DNA of 64,000 bases from Cryptolaemus montrouzieri (taxonomy: Eukaryota; Arthropoda; Insecta; Coleoptera; Coccinellidae), in assembly GCA_013387265.2 (NCBI GenBank), contig JABFTP020000144.1:127297600-127361599 (forward strand), given 5' to 3'. The position numbers and the translations under genes are program-made. Under the pieces are notes generated by a model. The model was not told the DNA's origin, searched no databases, and saw only the letters and a list, made by a program, of their open reading frames with translations. This document shows, one piece after another, positions 1-14,790 of the stretch. Position 1 is the stretch's first letter. Every line of letters begins with the position of its first letter.

Positions 1-2334
1 AACAACTGTATCCCGCATCTCCGGAAGTCACAGTATACAAAAATAATAAGGGCGGAAATGGGCCACTCCATAGCACCCCAACTACAAATCCATCTAGTTC
101 CAACACCCTGTATAGTGTATCTTTCAATCTGCTCATATTTTTGGTGCTTCTCCCTCTGATGAATGTTGTGAGACTAGTTTAGACTTTCAATTAATTATAT
201 TTTTATCAGTAACATATTTCGAATTTGAAATGAAATTTCAAAACAAAAAAAAAACAATATTCTATTGTTGTTGAAAACATAATGAAATGATGTAAATTGT
301 GTTGAAACATTCGAACGAAATGTGCTATAAGATAATCACTTCAGCTTACAAGTGATATTTTGTTAACGCAGAAATATCTGAAAGAAAATTCATTGAGGGA
401 TATCGGAAACAAGCAATAACTGTAAGTCTTAGACATTTTTCTCAAATAAAATTATTAATACGATGAAAGAAATGTTACTTAAGATGTAATAAATTTTTTT
501 TCAAATAAATTGATGAATTTTATGTAGTTTTAAAGCTGAAGTGATATCGCCCATCACTATAGAGATTAATAGTTTAGGTATACATATATTTCGAAATTGG
601 CTGTTTATAAAATAATATATTTATTATATGTAATAGGAAGTAGCTCCAGAATCATCTAGGTGTGAATTGGAAATGATTTTCCTTGTTTCCAATCGTTGTA
701 AATATATAGATTACATAAAGAGACTGTAAAAGTAGTTGTTAAGTTCTTTTCTGAATTCTTATTTATTTTATGTAATCATAGCTTATTCAATTTACCCCAT
801 ATCTGAGTAATTTAATAAGAGATAATATTTCGCAAGTTTTTTCATTGCAAGTGACGAAAGTGAAACATATTTTGTTTATGACATGATATAATTTCTTTCA
901 TTGAATTACACGAAAATCGCACTTTAATTCAAATATTACTTGATCTCCATAGCTTGAAATATTCAAATGACATATATTATGGTCTCACTTGCAAATGAAA
1001 ATATTTGATAGATTTTTTGTACTATTAGTTTATAATGTTTCCGTTATCACCAGAAAATAATTATGGCCTGTTTCAAATGATTATAGTTGTTGCTATAAAC
1101 TATTGAAAGAAATATGCAGCTAACTATTGAAATATTTAGTTATTTCAATGTACTTTCATTGAATTAATAGAACGATTGATCTTATATTCACTCAATATCA
1201 GAAATAAAATTTTGTTAGAATAACAGATTAGTACTTTTGATTCAATAATATTATTAGCATGTTTCAGAATTAAACACAATTTTAGTGGAAATATATGTTG
1301 GAAGAAAATTAGTCTATTTAAAAGCTACTACAGATATTGTTGAAGAGTTTTCTTCATAAATTTTCCTGAGTTTAAAATCAGATAATTATTATATTGTTAA
1401 CATGTTGATATTTGTACATATTAGGAACATTTTTGGAATTAAAACTTCTTCACAAAAACACTTAAATTCATTGATCAATCTGAGGTTTACTCGAAACAGA
1501 TCATCACTTTCATTTACGAATTACATCCCAAAAGAATTTTATGTAATTTTTCTAATATTGTGATTATTCATCAATGAATTGAAGTATTTGTTTATTGGTT
1601 TGCTATTTATTATCGCCTATTTATTGGAAATATGATATCTACTAAGTGAAAAACTCTGAATGAATGCGTGTACATTTTTAAATATTTTCGTATTTTTAAA
1701 TTAATTTGCGAAATGTCTGTGATTGAACTATTTTATTAATTTAATAACTAAGAATTTTTGGCTAAATTTATTCAGAATATTTGGATGTGTAACGGATTAT
1801 CCTTTTCATTTATTCATCGTCTCGTAGAATATAAAAATGTTTCTCTGAATAACAAACTGGAGGATTAATTCTAACAATATAATCTTATATAGATGGGGTC
1901 GATATATGAGGAAAATCATTTTGTGTTAAATAAAATAAAAATTATTGACACACACACTGTTAGATTTTCACTTATTATGACTTTCGTATGACACAGTTTC
2001 GATTTTCAACAACTTTTTCAGATACTAATGAATGAAAATAATGAAAAATTATTAAGAACTATTGCCACTTTCCATCACACCGAATGATAAATTAATCGCA
2101 TTGTTCATGAATATTAATTGGAAAATTTATACTGATCGATATGTTTTTTTGAAAGCATTTTTGGGACATTTGGAATTTCCCAAATAAATTTTATTTCAAC
2201 TGCAACAATTATAGTTATTATAAACACAAATTTCAGATTTTTATTAAGTTTCAGTTTATTATTTTCAATTCCTCTGCCTAGAATGTTGTGAACGAAAACA
2301 TTTTAGTTTTCTTTCAGTCACAAACAATATCAAT
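1..2334. other. AT-rich sequence upstream of msn, no gene seen
   Basis: No open reading frame of convincing length or recognisable protein similarity occurs on either strand. The sequence is AT-rich with short homopolymer runs and no obvious repeat structure. I treat it as intergenic or as 5' non-coding sequence of misshapen. Confidence 0.5.
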
Positions 2335-3547
2335 AAAGGGTACCCCCTGTTAAGATTTTTTTGATTACATCACTGAGGTGGTCAAACGAAAAGTTTTCAT
2401 CATAATTTCAGCTGCTTTCCCTTCCCTATCGCCCACATGAAGAAACGTATTTTTTCACTGATCGACTAAATAAACAAAAAATTCATTAATACAGTTAACC
2501 ATTTCACGAAACATGCAAAAATTTGTCGTAATTATTGTCTTCCCGCAAGGACTCCAAAAAAATTGTTATCGTAAGAATTTTTTTCCCTAGGCTCAATGGA
2601 GATCTGGGCGTAGGTGTAGTTTCTGCGACGTTTGATTTCTATTATTGAAAAGTACCTTTCTTAATTTTTTTAGATTTTTCATGATGGAGCGCCACCTCCA
2701 AAAATGTGAAAAATCAGTTTTCTCCCCTTTAGTGCCGAAAATTCAACTCAACATGTCTGGGCGTGCGGAAAACAATGAAAACATTTCAATATTATAATAT
2801 CCTAGAAACATAATATCCAACTGAAAATGTTTTTATTCAAAAAAATTTCCTTACTTTTGATTTCTGAATATTTTACTTTTCAGTGCGAAAAACTCATCTT
2901 TTCCGCTTCGGCGCTTACGGGAAACAATGGAAATAGTTTAATACCATGTTATCGTACAAACATAAGAGCCAACTGCAGATTATTTAACTCAAAAAAAGTT
3001 TTTAGTTACGATTTTTAGTTATTTATGCTATTGTTTCATTTTAGTCCCTTTTAGAGCGGAAACCTCAACTTTCCCGCGTCTGCGCATGCGGAAAATAATG
3101 AAAACAATCTAATATGCTATACCATAAACATTTAAGCCAACTGAAGATAACTTAACCCAAAAAAATTTTTCAGAAACGATTTTTAGTTTTCTATGCCAAG
3201 AATCTCACTTCTCCGCCCAAATTTTGCGTTCTGAAGTTAAAATTATAATTTATAACACATACATCCTTTGAGATTTAATTAATTATGAAAACTTATCAAC
3301 AGGACATTCAACTAAGAAATCAGTATTGGGGGTGTGAGGAACTTGGAGTTTTACTGATTTTTCAGTTTTGTAGGTTGTAGTCCCTTATGCTTTGTATTAC
3401 TTCATATTATTTTTGGAATCTAGTATATGAAAAGTATTACAATTGAAATTAGGATGAAAACTACTCTTTTGATCACCCTAATTCCAATACAAAAAAGGAT
3501 CTCCCCAGTTAGGGCATTTCGACTATCTTAACGGGGGGATACCCTTT
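2335..3547. mobile_element. Non-autonomous TIR element with internal tandem units
   Basis: The two ends are inverted copies of about 22 bp. The left end reads AAAGGGTACCCCCTGTTAAG (2335 on). The right end, read on the minus strand from 3547, is AAAGGGTATCCCCCCGTTAA. Between them, degenerate units of roughly 200 bp recur around 2690, 2880 and 3050. Each has a GCGGAAAA-like core followed by CAATGGAAA/CAATGAAAA and an AACTGAAGAT-like motif. No transposase ORF is present, so this looks like a MITE-scale non-autonomous DNA transposon. The target duplication is not clear, so the superfamily is unassigned. Confidence 0.5.
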
Positions 3548-5808
3548 GATTAAAATGATGTCAATCAATTATAAGAATAGCTGAGGTTCAAGTCTGAATC
3601 TTTTCGAAAAATTATAAATAATGTATCTTTGTTAGTGAACAATAATATCTTAATTCCATTATCTTGATAGATAAAGATTGATAATACAATGTTTACATTG
3701 CTTAATGTGGATTTCCAAGTTTTTAGTTCTCATCCTCATTTTCTTTTCTCAACAAACATTCAAGTATTTATCTAGATGTGAATTATTTTCATTCATGTAC
3801 CATTATTATATAAGGCATATAGTACTAGTAGTCTGTCTGAAAGAGTTATTAGTGAAAAACTAACATTGCCGTTTGATTTTTAAATTTAATTAACATAAAG
3901 GAAATAAATATAAAAATATATTGATTAGATTTCATTCAGTATGACAAAAATTTATTGACCTCTATATCCTTTGAGTAAAGTTTGAAAGCACAAAATTTGA
4001 TATTCAATCAACAAGAATAAATGAAAAAGCCATATTAATTTAGGATTTTCTCTAATTTTAATACTTTGCTGCTTTGCGTCTTATTTCTTTTGCATATCAT
4101 GTGAAGCAATAAACATTTAGGTGTTGAGAAGGCACAAATAATTGAAAATCAGTTGCTCACTAACATTCATTTTAAGTAGAAATGTTCAAAACTAATCACT
4201 AGTCTTATGCTTTTGTGAATGAGAAATTCATTGCCATAAGGGTAACAATTCTAATTATATTATTGATTGTATCTTTTGTTTTGGTAAAATAAATTCATAG
4301 CTGCCTTTTTAACTAGTTGTTTCTTTTTCTTTTCAACCCATTTATCCAATATCAACTGAGCATGTGAAATCCATTGGCTTTGACATCAGAGTCGCAAATA
4401 TTCTCTCACAGTTTCGAATCATCAACAACCTCAAGTTAAGTTGAAATTTCATCACTTGAACTTTTTTAGAATGAGGAAGAATATTTGTTTATATATTCGA
4501 AGGACCGTTATATTATTTTACCTTTCTTGAATGATAGAATTCTGTACAACTTAAGTAGCACAAATATTAAGACTCCATAAGTTTGTTATCATCAAATGAT
4601 AAGAGCCGCAAATTGTGCAGAAAAAATTGAAGCTAAAACTCTCTCGAATTAATTCATTTTGTGTGATTTTTCTAACAAAATGAATTCAGTAGCCTTGAAT
4701 TACTACTTGGTAGAGGAAAAAAACGTATAATGGAAATTCTGCTGAAAAGAAAAATAAGAGAACGAGGCCTAGTAAGCACAATACTTTTTGAGTAGACATT
4801 GTGACACATATAAGATAATATGATGAAAATTTATTATATACCGAATTTCTTTTATAAGCTTCTTTTATTGATCTATGACGATCTGATTTGGTTGTGTCAT
4901 TTGAACCCAAATATTGATTCTTAGATATTAGAATCCATAGAATTGTGACAGGCTTGAATTTTCACTTTGATAGCTAATTTTTGATATTTAGTGACTTTTT
5001 TCTATATATTACCTACTGATGTTATCATTTGCTGGTGTACTGATGCCCAATAGGATAGCGATATCCAGTTCTATTGTGTACAACAGTCATTAAAGTAGTT
5101 CCCAAGTATTGCAATAAATCTTATGATCTGTATTCTCTGTTATGGTTTTGTGGAGGCCAAAACAGTTGCTGATAAAGCCTCATCCACCTTTCTGTAGTTG
5201 GTCTATTTGTATATCTACATATTTCGAGAACATTCAACAAGAACGACGATTTTTTTAGTTATTTGGGTATCCACTATGTACTGCCTAGCACTGCTCTGAT
5301 TGCTGAACGGTTATACATGCTCCTACCTGATATACAGGGTTAGAGAGCTGTCTGTTGTTGATTATTTTAGCTCACTGATATGTAAAATCTTTTCTTAGAT
5401 TTGTTTAGACATATAAGAAGTATGATTGTTGAAATATTTTTCTGCTGGTTTTCTTTTTCCATTGTTACAGATTCCTGTCCCAAACCCCTTCCTTTCACCC
5501 TTGTCTTCGTTTGGAAATCATGGAATGCAAGAGAGAATGAAACGGCTAAGCAGAAAAATCTTTGCTACTCTTTATGTACACACGACACGAACACAACATA
5601 AACAAATAAGCTATTGCTAGTGCAATAGCGACAGGGAAACGAGTTTTTTCCTCAGGTTTTTTCACTCATATCTATATACCATATTGAATCATATGCAAGA
5701 TAGTATGGTTCCCCTGTTACATTTCCTGAGCTCACATTTGTGTTTTTTCTGACACACACCAAAATTATAGATATAAGCATTTATTAAGTACAATTATTCA
5801 AATTTTTG
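3548..5808. other. Non-coding AT-rich stretch, nothing recognised
   Basis: Short ORFs here have low-complexity translations with no recognisable domain. No strong repeats or RNA genes were seen. Confidence 0.4.
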
Positions 5809-6755
<947 letters not shown>

Positions 6756-6821
6756 ATGGCGCATCAAATGCCCCCTTCAGTGAATTGTTCTTTAGATGAT
6801 ATAGATCTAACTGCTCTCAAA
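6756..6821 (+). CDS. msn: misshapen kinase, coding exon 1
   Basis: This exon starts at an ATG and encodes 22 residues, MAHQMPPSVNCSLDDIDLTA followed by LK. It ends in phase 0 at a consensus donor GTAAGC (6822). The LDDIDLTALK segment immediately precedes the kinase domain in insect misshapen and matches LDEIDLSALR in vertebrate TNIK. Misshapen is a Ste20-family MAP4K that acts upstream of JNK signalling and in cytoskeletal and epithelial morphogenesis. The start was chosen because it is the first ATG in frame with conserved sequence. Alternative upstream first exons cannot be excluded. The intron that follows is only 200 bp. Confidence 0.93.
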
Positions 6822-7021
6822 GTAAGCAATGCAATTTAAATTCCCACACCACATTTTTGGATAATCCGGCATTACTATCAGAGTTGGCAATTTTCCCATT
6901 CATAGTTGTCATTAGCACTGACACCGTAAACATGTCAGTTGGGTGTGTGATTCACTACACAAACATTTTTTTCTAATGATTTGCTTCGAAGCTAATCTAA
7001 CTTATTTCATGCTTATTCCAG

Positions 7022-7087
7022 GATCCTGCTGGAATATTTGAACTGATTGAAGTAGTCGGAAATGGTACATATGGTCAAGTATATAAG
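7022..7087 (+). CDS. msn: misshapen kinase, coding exon 2 (glycine loop)
   Basis: The acceptor TTATTCCAG (ends 7021) and donor GTGAGT (7088) bound a 66-bp phase-0 exon encoding residues 23-44. It opens with DPAGIFELIE and contains the ATP-binding glycine-rich loop GNGTYG at residues 35-40, followed by QVYK. The fit to the TNIK/MINK/misshapen subfamily is nearly residue for residue. The next coding exon is 33,222 bp downstream, so this exon is isolated between a short intron and a very large transposon-filled one. Confidence 0.96.
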
Positions 7088-7807
7088 GTGAGTCAAATCA
7101 GGAATATACTTGTCAATTTTCTAATTCGAATTTCGAATTCTATTGCTCCGTCCTCCCTTTAACTAATATCTTGGAATTTCAAATTGAGGTAGAAATATTA
7201 TGAAATAAAGTTGTGATTTTATTGAACAATATAGTTGTGTATTGGTATAATAAATGAAATCTTCGCTTTCAGAGCTGCTTGTTCTAATTAATTTCATATA
7301 AGGCAACTGCTTTCTTTGTAGTGGTGAATTAAAATGAGAAAAAATTGTCTTCAAACTGAATTAGGACATTTAGTGCTTCCATATGATCAACTTCATAATT
7401 CAACGGTAATTTTTCACGTTGATTATAATCCAATAGAAGACACAATAGCTTTTAGCTCAGTCATTTGACATCTGTGTTCACTAAAATATGAAGACATACT
7501 GGGAACAAGATCCATAGATTTCAAATCTTTTAATGAAACATCTTTTGAAAATTGAAATTGGTTTTGGAAAATATTAAATGTTCATTGGTTTGCTCTGAAG
7601 GTATCATACATTAATGCTAAATACATTTCATTATCGAAAGCTGAAGCAAGTATAATATTTTTATGTTTTTCTAATTGTTTTAATCTGAATACTGTGTGTG
7701 ATGTTAAGTTCTTGTCAGAGAATAAAGGATGCCATTGATGCATTGAATAGGGTAATAGATATTTCTCAGTTTGAAAAATAGATTCGCACAAATTTTTATA
7801 CTTATGT
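7088..7807. other. Start of msn intron 2, no feature recognised
   Basis: AT-rich intronic sequence with no coding similarity and no repeat unit that I could match elsewhere in the window. Confidence 0.4.
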
Positions 7808-9690
7808 AAGGCTGACCAACTGGTAAATTAAATAACTATTTAAAGGGACAAGTAATTATTTCTATATTTTAATCTTAGAAAGCACAAGAACACATTACAT
7901 ATCATAATCATAACGTAAAGTAAAATCAACGAATCAAATAACTGTTGAACCACAGTACAGTCCTTCGACCACTGAACTGTAGCCAAACAGATCACAGAGT
8001 TGTTTTCTTCTTTTTTTCTATTCCACTTTAACAAGCAAATTAATCTAACAGTTTGGCTAATTGACATTAGATTGACCCCCCTAAGCTAGATTACATAAAA
8101 CCTTAGTTCTAACTTGTACATAAAATATCCTGAGAGAATGACCATAATAAATATACATGGGCTCATTATAAGCAAAATAAGTCATAAGGGATTACTTAAG
8201 TATTGAATGTTTTTTAGTATACCCCACACCTGAATTGTAAGGCTGACCAGTTATTTAAATGAACAAATAATTATTTCTATATTTTAAACTTAGAAAGCAC
8301 AAGAACACATAACATAATCATAATGTAAAGTAAAATCAACGAATCAAATAACTGTTGAACCACAGTACAGTCTTTCGACCACTGAACTGTAGCCAAACAT
8401 TAACAAGCAAATTAATCTAACAGTTTGGCTAATTCGATATCAGATTGACCCCCCTAAGCTAGATTACATAAAACCTTAGTTCTAACTTGTACATAAATAT
8501 TGATACATAAAATATCCTGAGAGAATGAACATAATAAATATACATGGGCTCATTATAAGCAAAATAAGTCATAAGGGATTACTTAAGTATTGAATGTTTT
8601 TCAGTGCACCCCACAACTGAATTGTAAGGCTGACCAGTTATTTAAATGAACAAGTAATTATTTCTATATTTTAATCTTAGAAAGCACAAGAACACAACAT
8701 AACATAATCATAATGTTAAGTAAAATCATCAAATTGAATAACTGTTGAACCACAGTACAGTCCTTCGACCACTGAACTGTACCCAAACCTCCAGATTACA
8801 GAGTTCTGTTTTCTTCTTCTTTTCTATTCCACTTTAACAAATTAATTAATCTAACAGTTTGGCCAACCTGACATTAGATCGACCTGATCTAAGCTAGATT
8901 ACATAAAACCTAAGTCCTTACTTGTACATAAATAAGGATACATAAAATATCATGAGAGTATAAAAATAATAAATATACATAAAGTCATTATAAGCAAAAT
9001 AAGTCATGAGGGATTACTAAAGTATTGAATATTTTTCATTATACCCCACACCTGAATTGTAAGGCTGACCAGTTATTTGAATGAACAAATAATCATTTCT
9101 ACATTTTAATCTTAGAAAGCACAAGAACACATAACATAACATAATCATAACGTAAAGTAAAATCATCGAACCGAAAAACTGTTAAACCACAGTACAGTCC
9201 TTTGACCACTGAACTGTAGCCAAACTTCCAGATTACAGAGTTCTGTTTTCTTCTTCTTTTCTATTCCACTTTAACAAACACATTAATCTAACAGTTATGC
9301 TAACTCAACATTAGATTGACCCGATCTAAGCTATTTTACATAAAACCTAAGTTGTAACCTGTACATAAATAAGGATACATAAAATATCATGAGAGAATGA
9401 ACATAATAAATATACATGAGCTCATTATGAGCAAAATAAGTCATAAGGGATTACTTAAGTATTGAATGTTTTTCAGAATACATCACGTTACATGTTTCTA
9501 TATTTTAATCTTAGAAATCACAAGAACACAACAACATAATCATCATAACATAAAGTAAACTCATCGAATCGAATAACAGTTGAACCACAGTACAGTCCTT
9601 CGAACACTGAACTGTAGCCAAACTTCCAGATCACAGAGTTTTCTGCTTCTTTTCTATTCCACCTTAAACAAATTAATCTACCATTTGTGG
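7808..9690. repeat. Tandem array of ~430-bp units (4 full plus 1 partial)
   Basis: Units begin with AAGGCTGACCA at 7808, 8239, 8626 and 9061. A partial unit from about 9495 enters at TTTCTATATTTTAATCTTAG. Spacings are 431, 387 and 435 bp. The second unit lacks about 45 bp around its TTTTCTATTCCACTT segment. All units share the phrases CCACAGTACAGTC, GAACTGTAGCCAAAC and TCATAAGGGATTACT (with minor changes). Divergence between units is visible but modest. No ORF crosses the units. This is a long-period intronic satellite. Confidence 0.9.
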
Positions 9691-10199
9691 GTTTTTATCT
9701 TGGAATAGTATCATTTTGTAATTTTGTATGATGATGGGATACTTTGGTTTCACTATCACAATGTTTCTTTTTGATACAATTAGAAATTGTAATATAAATT
9801 TCTTTTCATGCTGAAATAACCACTCAAAATATAGCACAACTTTCAATTGTGTTTTCTCGATAAGTAGTGTTCTTTATGAGCTAGAGGTCTAATAAAAGGT
9901 CTTTTTCAACAACTGATCATGATAGCTATCAGTTAGATTTTCTTAATTTTCTCGAAAAATATTATCTCTTATCTTTGATACAACATTCTACTCATGTTTT
10001 TTGAATTGGGCTAATTCTCCCTTAAGGTATCTGGTTCTATAGGCGTTAAAATAACTAATAATGGCAAAAATATTTCAATGAAATTGTCCATTACAGACTA
10101 AAATTAAACTATTCTTACCGTAGAAAGTGTAGGGATTGTAGAGACATTGCATAGAATGTTTAATATCGCTCACTGAAGGAGCTAGATCTCTGGTTCTTC
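9691..10199. other. Intronic AT-rich sequence, nothing recognised
   Basis: No ORF, repeat match or RNA signature was found here. Confidence 0.4.
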
Positions 10200-11000
10200 T
10201 TCTTCATGCACGGCGCCCTCATGCACACCATGTTGTCTTGGTGTTATCAGTCTTGCAGAAAATTTTAATAAAGTTTGGGACACTGTTGTAAGGGGCCTCC
10301 TAGATTATCTGGGCACTAGAAGTTTCAACGCCTCATCTCCCCAATCTAGACGCCTTATTAGCGGCATATTCAAAGTGTATATGTTCTGTTGTTTGATCAT
10401 TTTCTAGGCAATCATAACACTATGGTATGCAACAGTTCTGTTACTGACCCAACCATCATCCCAATGTGTACCCTCTCCTTTGATTGGTGCATTTTATGAG
10501 CCATTTTGCTGTCTCAGTTCTCATACGCCTGCTTAATAGTTTTGAAATTCGCTAGTGTCCCAGTGATGGAAAAAGGAGATCATGTGGGTCCATGGGATAG
10601 TCAGAATAGATTCTGGCATCAGCTGTTTCCTATTTGGCAAGGCTGTTTGCTTTCTCATTCTCTTCGATACACTGATGGGCTGGGCACCAGAGAAGTCGTT
10701 GTGCTCCTTTGCATTCATCAACTAATTTAGATATAACTCTTGGATCTTTCAGGTATCTCCAGGCTATCAGAACATATATAGATAAAAGCGTATCTGTAGT
10801 TCCTGCAAAGGTTTTCCTGGGCGCATATGAGAATATCGTATACTTCTACATCTGTGGTGATATGATCTAGAGTTTCTAGAACAATCATAATGTTTGCCGT
10901 GGGGCCGTGGATACCCCTTCATGCTTTTTGACCCGTCAGTAAACCAGGTGGGGCGAGTAGAGAATGAGACGTAGACCAAATTTCTTTTGTTGGAATGACG
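10200..11000 (-). mobile_element. Relic of a non-LTR retrotransposon with RNase H domain
   Basis: Read on the minus strand in shifting frames, the segment shows an RNase H domain. TWFTDGSKS (about 10945-10920) is the first conserved block. A SKLVDECKGAQRLLWCPAHQ block (about 10735-10680) is followed by CIEENEKANSLAK. Further downstream a cysteine-rich C-terminal piece, CYDCLENDQTTEHIHF (about 10430-10380), resembles the zinc-knuckle tail of R1/I-type LINEs. Multiple stops and frameshifts show an old dead copy. The reverse transcriptase should lie to the right, but I could not recognise it in 11000-11700. Confidence 0.7.
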
Positions 11001-13529
11001 ACCTAAAAGGGGTCGTCAAAGTGATGAGTGGCTCTCAGTGGATCTCCCCTTATGAGAAGATCAGGTCGGAGTTCTCTTATTCAATTGAGAGATGTAGAGT
11101 GTCTAGAATTCAGATTGCTGTCCTTCCTACAGCCCTAATGTGGTCCTCATGGTCGTCCCCCGCACTATTATGTGTAGTGGGAGGGGAGGGGGCAGCAGAC
11201 GTTTCATGGAGGCCGTGGGTGTCGATCTCAAGGCCCCCGTGATTTATCTTAATGAGACTACTTCATAAAAATCAATGCTTTAAAGGTGGAATCCTGACTT
11301 CAAGAGGCGCTGCTGCATGCTCTGACCAAATTCGGCATTTGGCTCAGAAAACAGAAGAGTCTGTAATGTTATGTAAGAATTGAAAATTTTAAAAAGCAGG
11401 GTATTCACTTTTTCGCATCAATATATGTTTCGGGTAAAACATTGTTTGAAATGAGTGCAGCACTTGGTCACAGCTGACAATGGGTAGAATATGGATCTAT
11501 TACTGCACTGAATCGGAAAGAACCTCAGCTGAAATGAATTGAAGAACTATAGAAGCAACATGTAAAGTGCAGTTAGCACGTTACAGTGGACAATACCTTC
11601 TCAGACGCAAAGGTGCTGTTTCATGCCCCATATAAGGTCAATGAAAACGATTTTCAAATTTACTGAACTCCGTTGCTAATTGATTGACCACCCAGTGTAT
11701 TCCCAGATCTCTGCACCATCATCAGAATTTGATGGGAATTCGAGTTTTTTATTTAATCAGCTGTAATCTCCAATAATATTGTTCGGTTTTGCTTCCAAAC
11801 AATGTTGGACGAAGAAATCATGTCCACCGTCAGCAAGGATTTGAAAAACAAGATCCTAGCGAACGACATATCTTCTCCACTTTCGTTTTAATTTATGTTT
11901 TCAGTATTGGAGATTGATGATAAATCAATCATATGTAGACGTAAACTAAAGGATAATTTATATTTTTGATGACCAATTCGAAAAAAAGTTTATTTTCAAG
12001 GCTAGTTGTCGAAGCGAGGTGGAAGGGAAATATAGGGCTTTTTTCTTACATTTGGACCAATAGTAATAGAAATGGAGCTCTCATAGAGTACTTCATTTAT
12101 GAATAATAATAACTATACACTGTCATAAACTCAAGTTTCAGAATTTTTACATTAAAAACTACATGAAGAAATGTTTTCTGCATCCAGCATACATGAAATA
12201 AATTAATTAGCATAATCACTTCTACAACATATTAAAGTTCTAGGTCATCGGGGTTATGGGGCTTCAAACACAAGATTGCCAATTTATTAATATGGAAATA
12301 TTAGCCATACATTCATTTCAGGCATCAGATATTGCACAGGTGTGTCCGAAGGAGCGGCCAATTATTTTTACCCTTAGCGTGAAATATTTCAACTATGTTA
12401 CTCGGCAGAAATTATTTGAAATGTCACGAAATTTGTTTTTAGAATTGAAATTTATAATATATTTGAGTTTGTGTTATACATATGTTTGGCATAATCAAGT
12501 GAGAAAAACATAAATTGTAAAATACAATGATGAATATTATTTTGAGGTGCAGGAGTATAATTCTATGAAAATTAGGTTGCAAAGTTTGATTTTCTTTTAT
12601 TTTGGATAAGAGATCTCATGCAGAACATTGAAATGTATACAAAAGGTTAAGTCATTTGGTTTGTATGATTGCATGTGAATAAAATATGTTCCTTTGATAC
12701 AATCGCAATGCAATTATAATTAGCTTAACCAGTACTAATGAAGTTATTGTTTACCTGAAGTATGTTTATATGAAGATAGCTATGATCGTCTCATGAACCT
12801 GGGATTAGAATTCGCACGATCCAATCAACATGTCTACACTATAGTTATTTGAAGAAAATTTAGTAATATCAGAACTAAAGATTTTAGATCTCGTGTTATC
12901 TCTATCTGTCCTGAATTTCACCAACAAGGTCCATCCTTCTTGTAAAGGATATGAGCTTTGTGGGCGAGAGTTTAATAAGCTCAGTCAGCTTCAGTTTGTT
13001 AGATCCAAGTTCCTGACTGTGTTCTCAGCTGTTCCATGAATCCTAACTTGTTTGTTCGTGATTTCTGATATGACAATGCCCTGTTAGTATGGCAGTTAGA
13101 ACTGTCAGGCTCAGCCTGGAGTGTCTCAATTTGGCAAGGGTGAGGCGACATTTCCTGTATCACGTGTTAATTGACGATTTTCGAGTACAATTTTCTCATT
13201 TTTTTCACTGTCGTCGGTTGAGTAGGTTAGGTTTGAAGACTTGATAACATTTAAGCATAAACAGTCTGTCATTGACATTCCTAGTTTTTGCATCGCATTG
13301 ACATTCATTATTACGAGCCAACTTTTAAAGTAACTTAAAATAAATAACATAACATGGCTAAACGTATTCTTATGACTACTTTTAAAACAATTTCAATTGA
13401 ATAACGTTAAAAGCTTTCGAATGTATCATATAATCACATGTAAACTATAAAGAGATCAACTTCTTATAAACTTATTTTTGATTAACATTAATAGTTCATA
13501 TATCAAACAATCTTTAACAAACTTGAAAA
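11001..13529. other. Intronic sequence, no supported feature
   Basis: The block at 11000-11250 is more GC-rich and may be further decayed LINE sequence, but no motif is readable. The rest is AT-rich, with short ORFs lacking domain similarity. Confidence 0.4.
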
Positions 13530-14790
13530 GAAATAAGATTGAGAGAACAGACGAAACAAACCGCAGAAACACAAGAAATTAATGAACGTATGAAGAAGCA
13601 ACTTATAGAAGCAGGTGAAAAAGTTGGAAAACAGAAAAACAAGAAAGATGAGCTCAACATCAGAACCAAAGCCCTGATGAAACTTGAGAAACTCTTGAGC
13701 GAGGGGAAACGTGGAACGATCGAATATGTGGAACTCAATAAAACCATAAGGAAAATGATTAAAGACGAGGAAACACTAAGAAAAGGAAGTCGAGAAAATG
13801 CTGGAGAGGCATAAAGGACTAAAGTGCTTGAGACAGTCACACGGAAAGCTCGTCATAACCACTTTGAGAAACAAACAGGGAGATGAAGAAAAAGACTTCA
13901 AAAAGATCACTCAACTTGTGCAAGACTTTTATAAAGATCTATACACTTCCGAGATACAACCAGATAATGACAGACAAGAAAGATAACCAATGTTAACTCT
14001 GAAGAACTGCTTGATATAGATTATGAAATAGAGAACGCTCTTAGTAGTCTAAAGAACAACAAAGCACCAGGGGCAGATGGCGTACTAACAGAAATGCTGA
14101 AGGAAGGTAGAAAAATCATTTCACCAACTCTCAAAACCCTTTTCAATGAATGTTTGCAATAAGTGGACATTCCTGATGAGTGGGAAAAAAGCGCAGTAGT
14201 CTACTGTCCCAGATCGCTCTTATCCCAGCTATACAAGCTCTCTATGAAATTATCACACACAAATTAACAACAAAGATGGATTCTTATCAACCTATTGAAG
14301 AAGCCGGGTTTCGAATGAGATATAATACAGCAGACCACTTACTAACTATGAGAACTTTGATGAAAACTTTGATGAAGAACTTTTTGAAAAAGCTAATGAA
14401 TACCATCTCACTTTGTAATATTGTTTGTTGACTATCAGAAGGCCTTCGATATAACAGATATGGGCCGTGGAGCAAGCTATGAACAACAGTAGAATTGATT
14501 CAATTCGAAAAGGGAGGAAAACGCCAGACTCAAATGGAGCTTTGCCGGACATGATGCGAGACAAAAAGACAGTAGATGGAACGCCACAATGCAGCAATGG
14601 TAATTATGGTTGGGTTGAGGAGCGAGAGGCCGACCACAAATGAGATGGGAAGACGACCTGAAGAGAATTAGTGGATTAAACTGGAATCAGGTTGCACAAA
14701 ATAGAAACCTATGGTGAGAACTGGGGAACGCTTATATCCAAAGTTGAAAGACGAATGACTGTAGAAGAAGAAGCAGAAAAACTTTGAAAC
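13530..14790 (+). mobile_element. Decayed, internally deleted RTE-like LINE
   Basis: The plus strand reads a coiled charged region (13539-13810), then a linker ending FYKDLYTSEI. Next comes the RT motif LKNNKAPGADGV (about 14050) followed by DEWEKSAVV. From about 14500 the frame jumps to the extreme C-terminal block RWEDDLKRISGLNWNQVAQN with LGNAYIQS, which is typical of RTE-type LINE 3' ends. The fingers/palm catalytic region with the YxDD motif is missing, so there is a large internal deletion. Several stops are present, and it is not functional. Confidence 0.72.
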
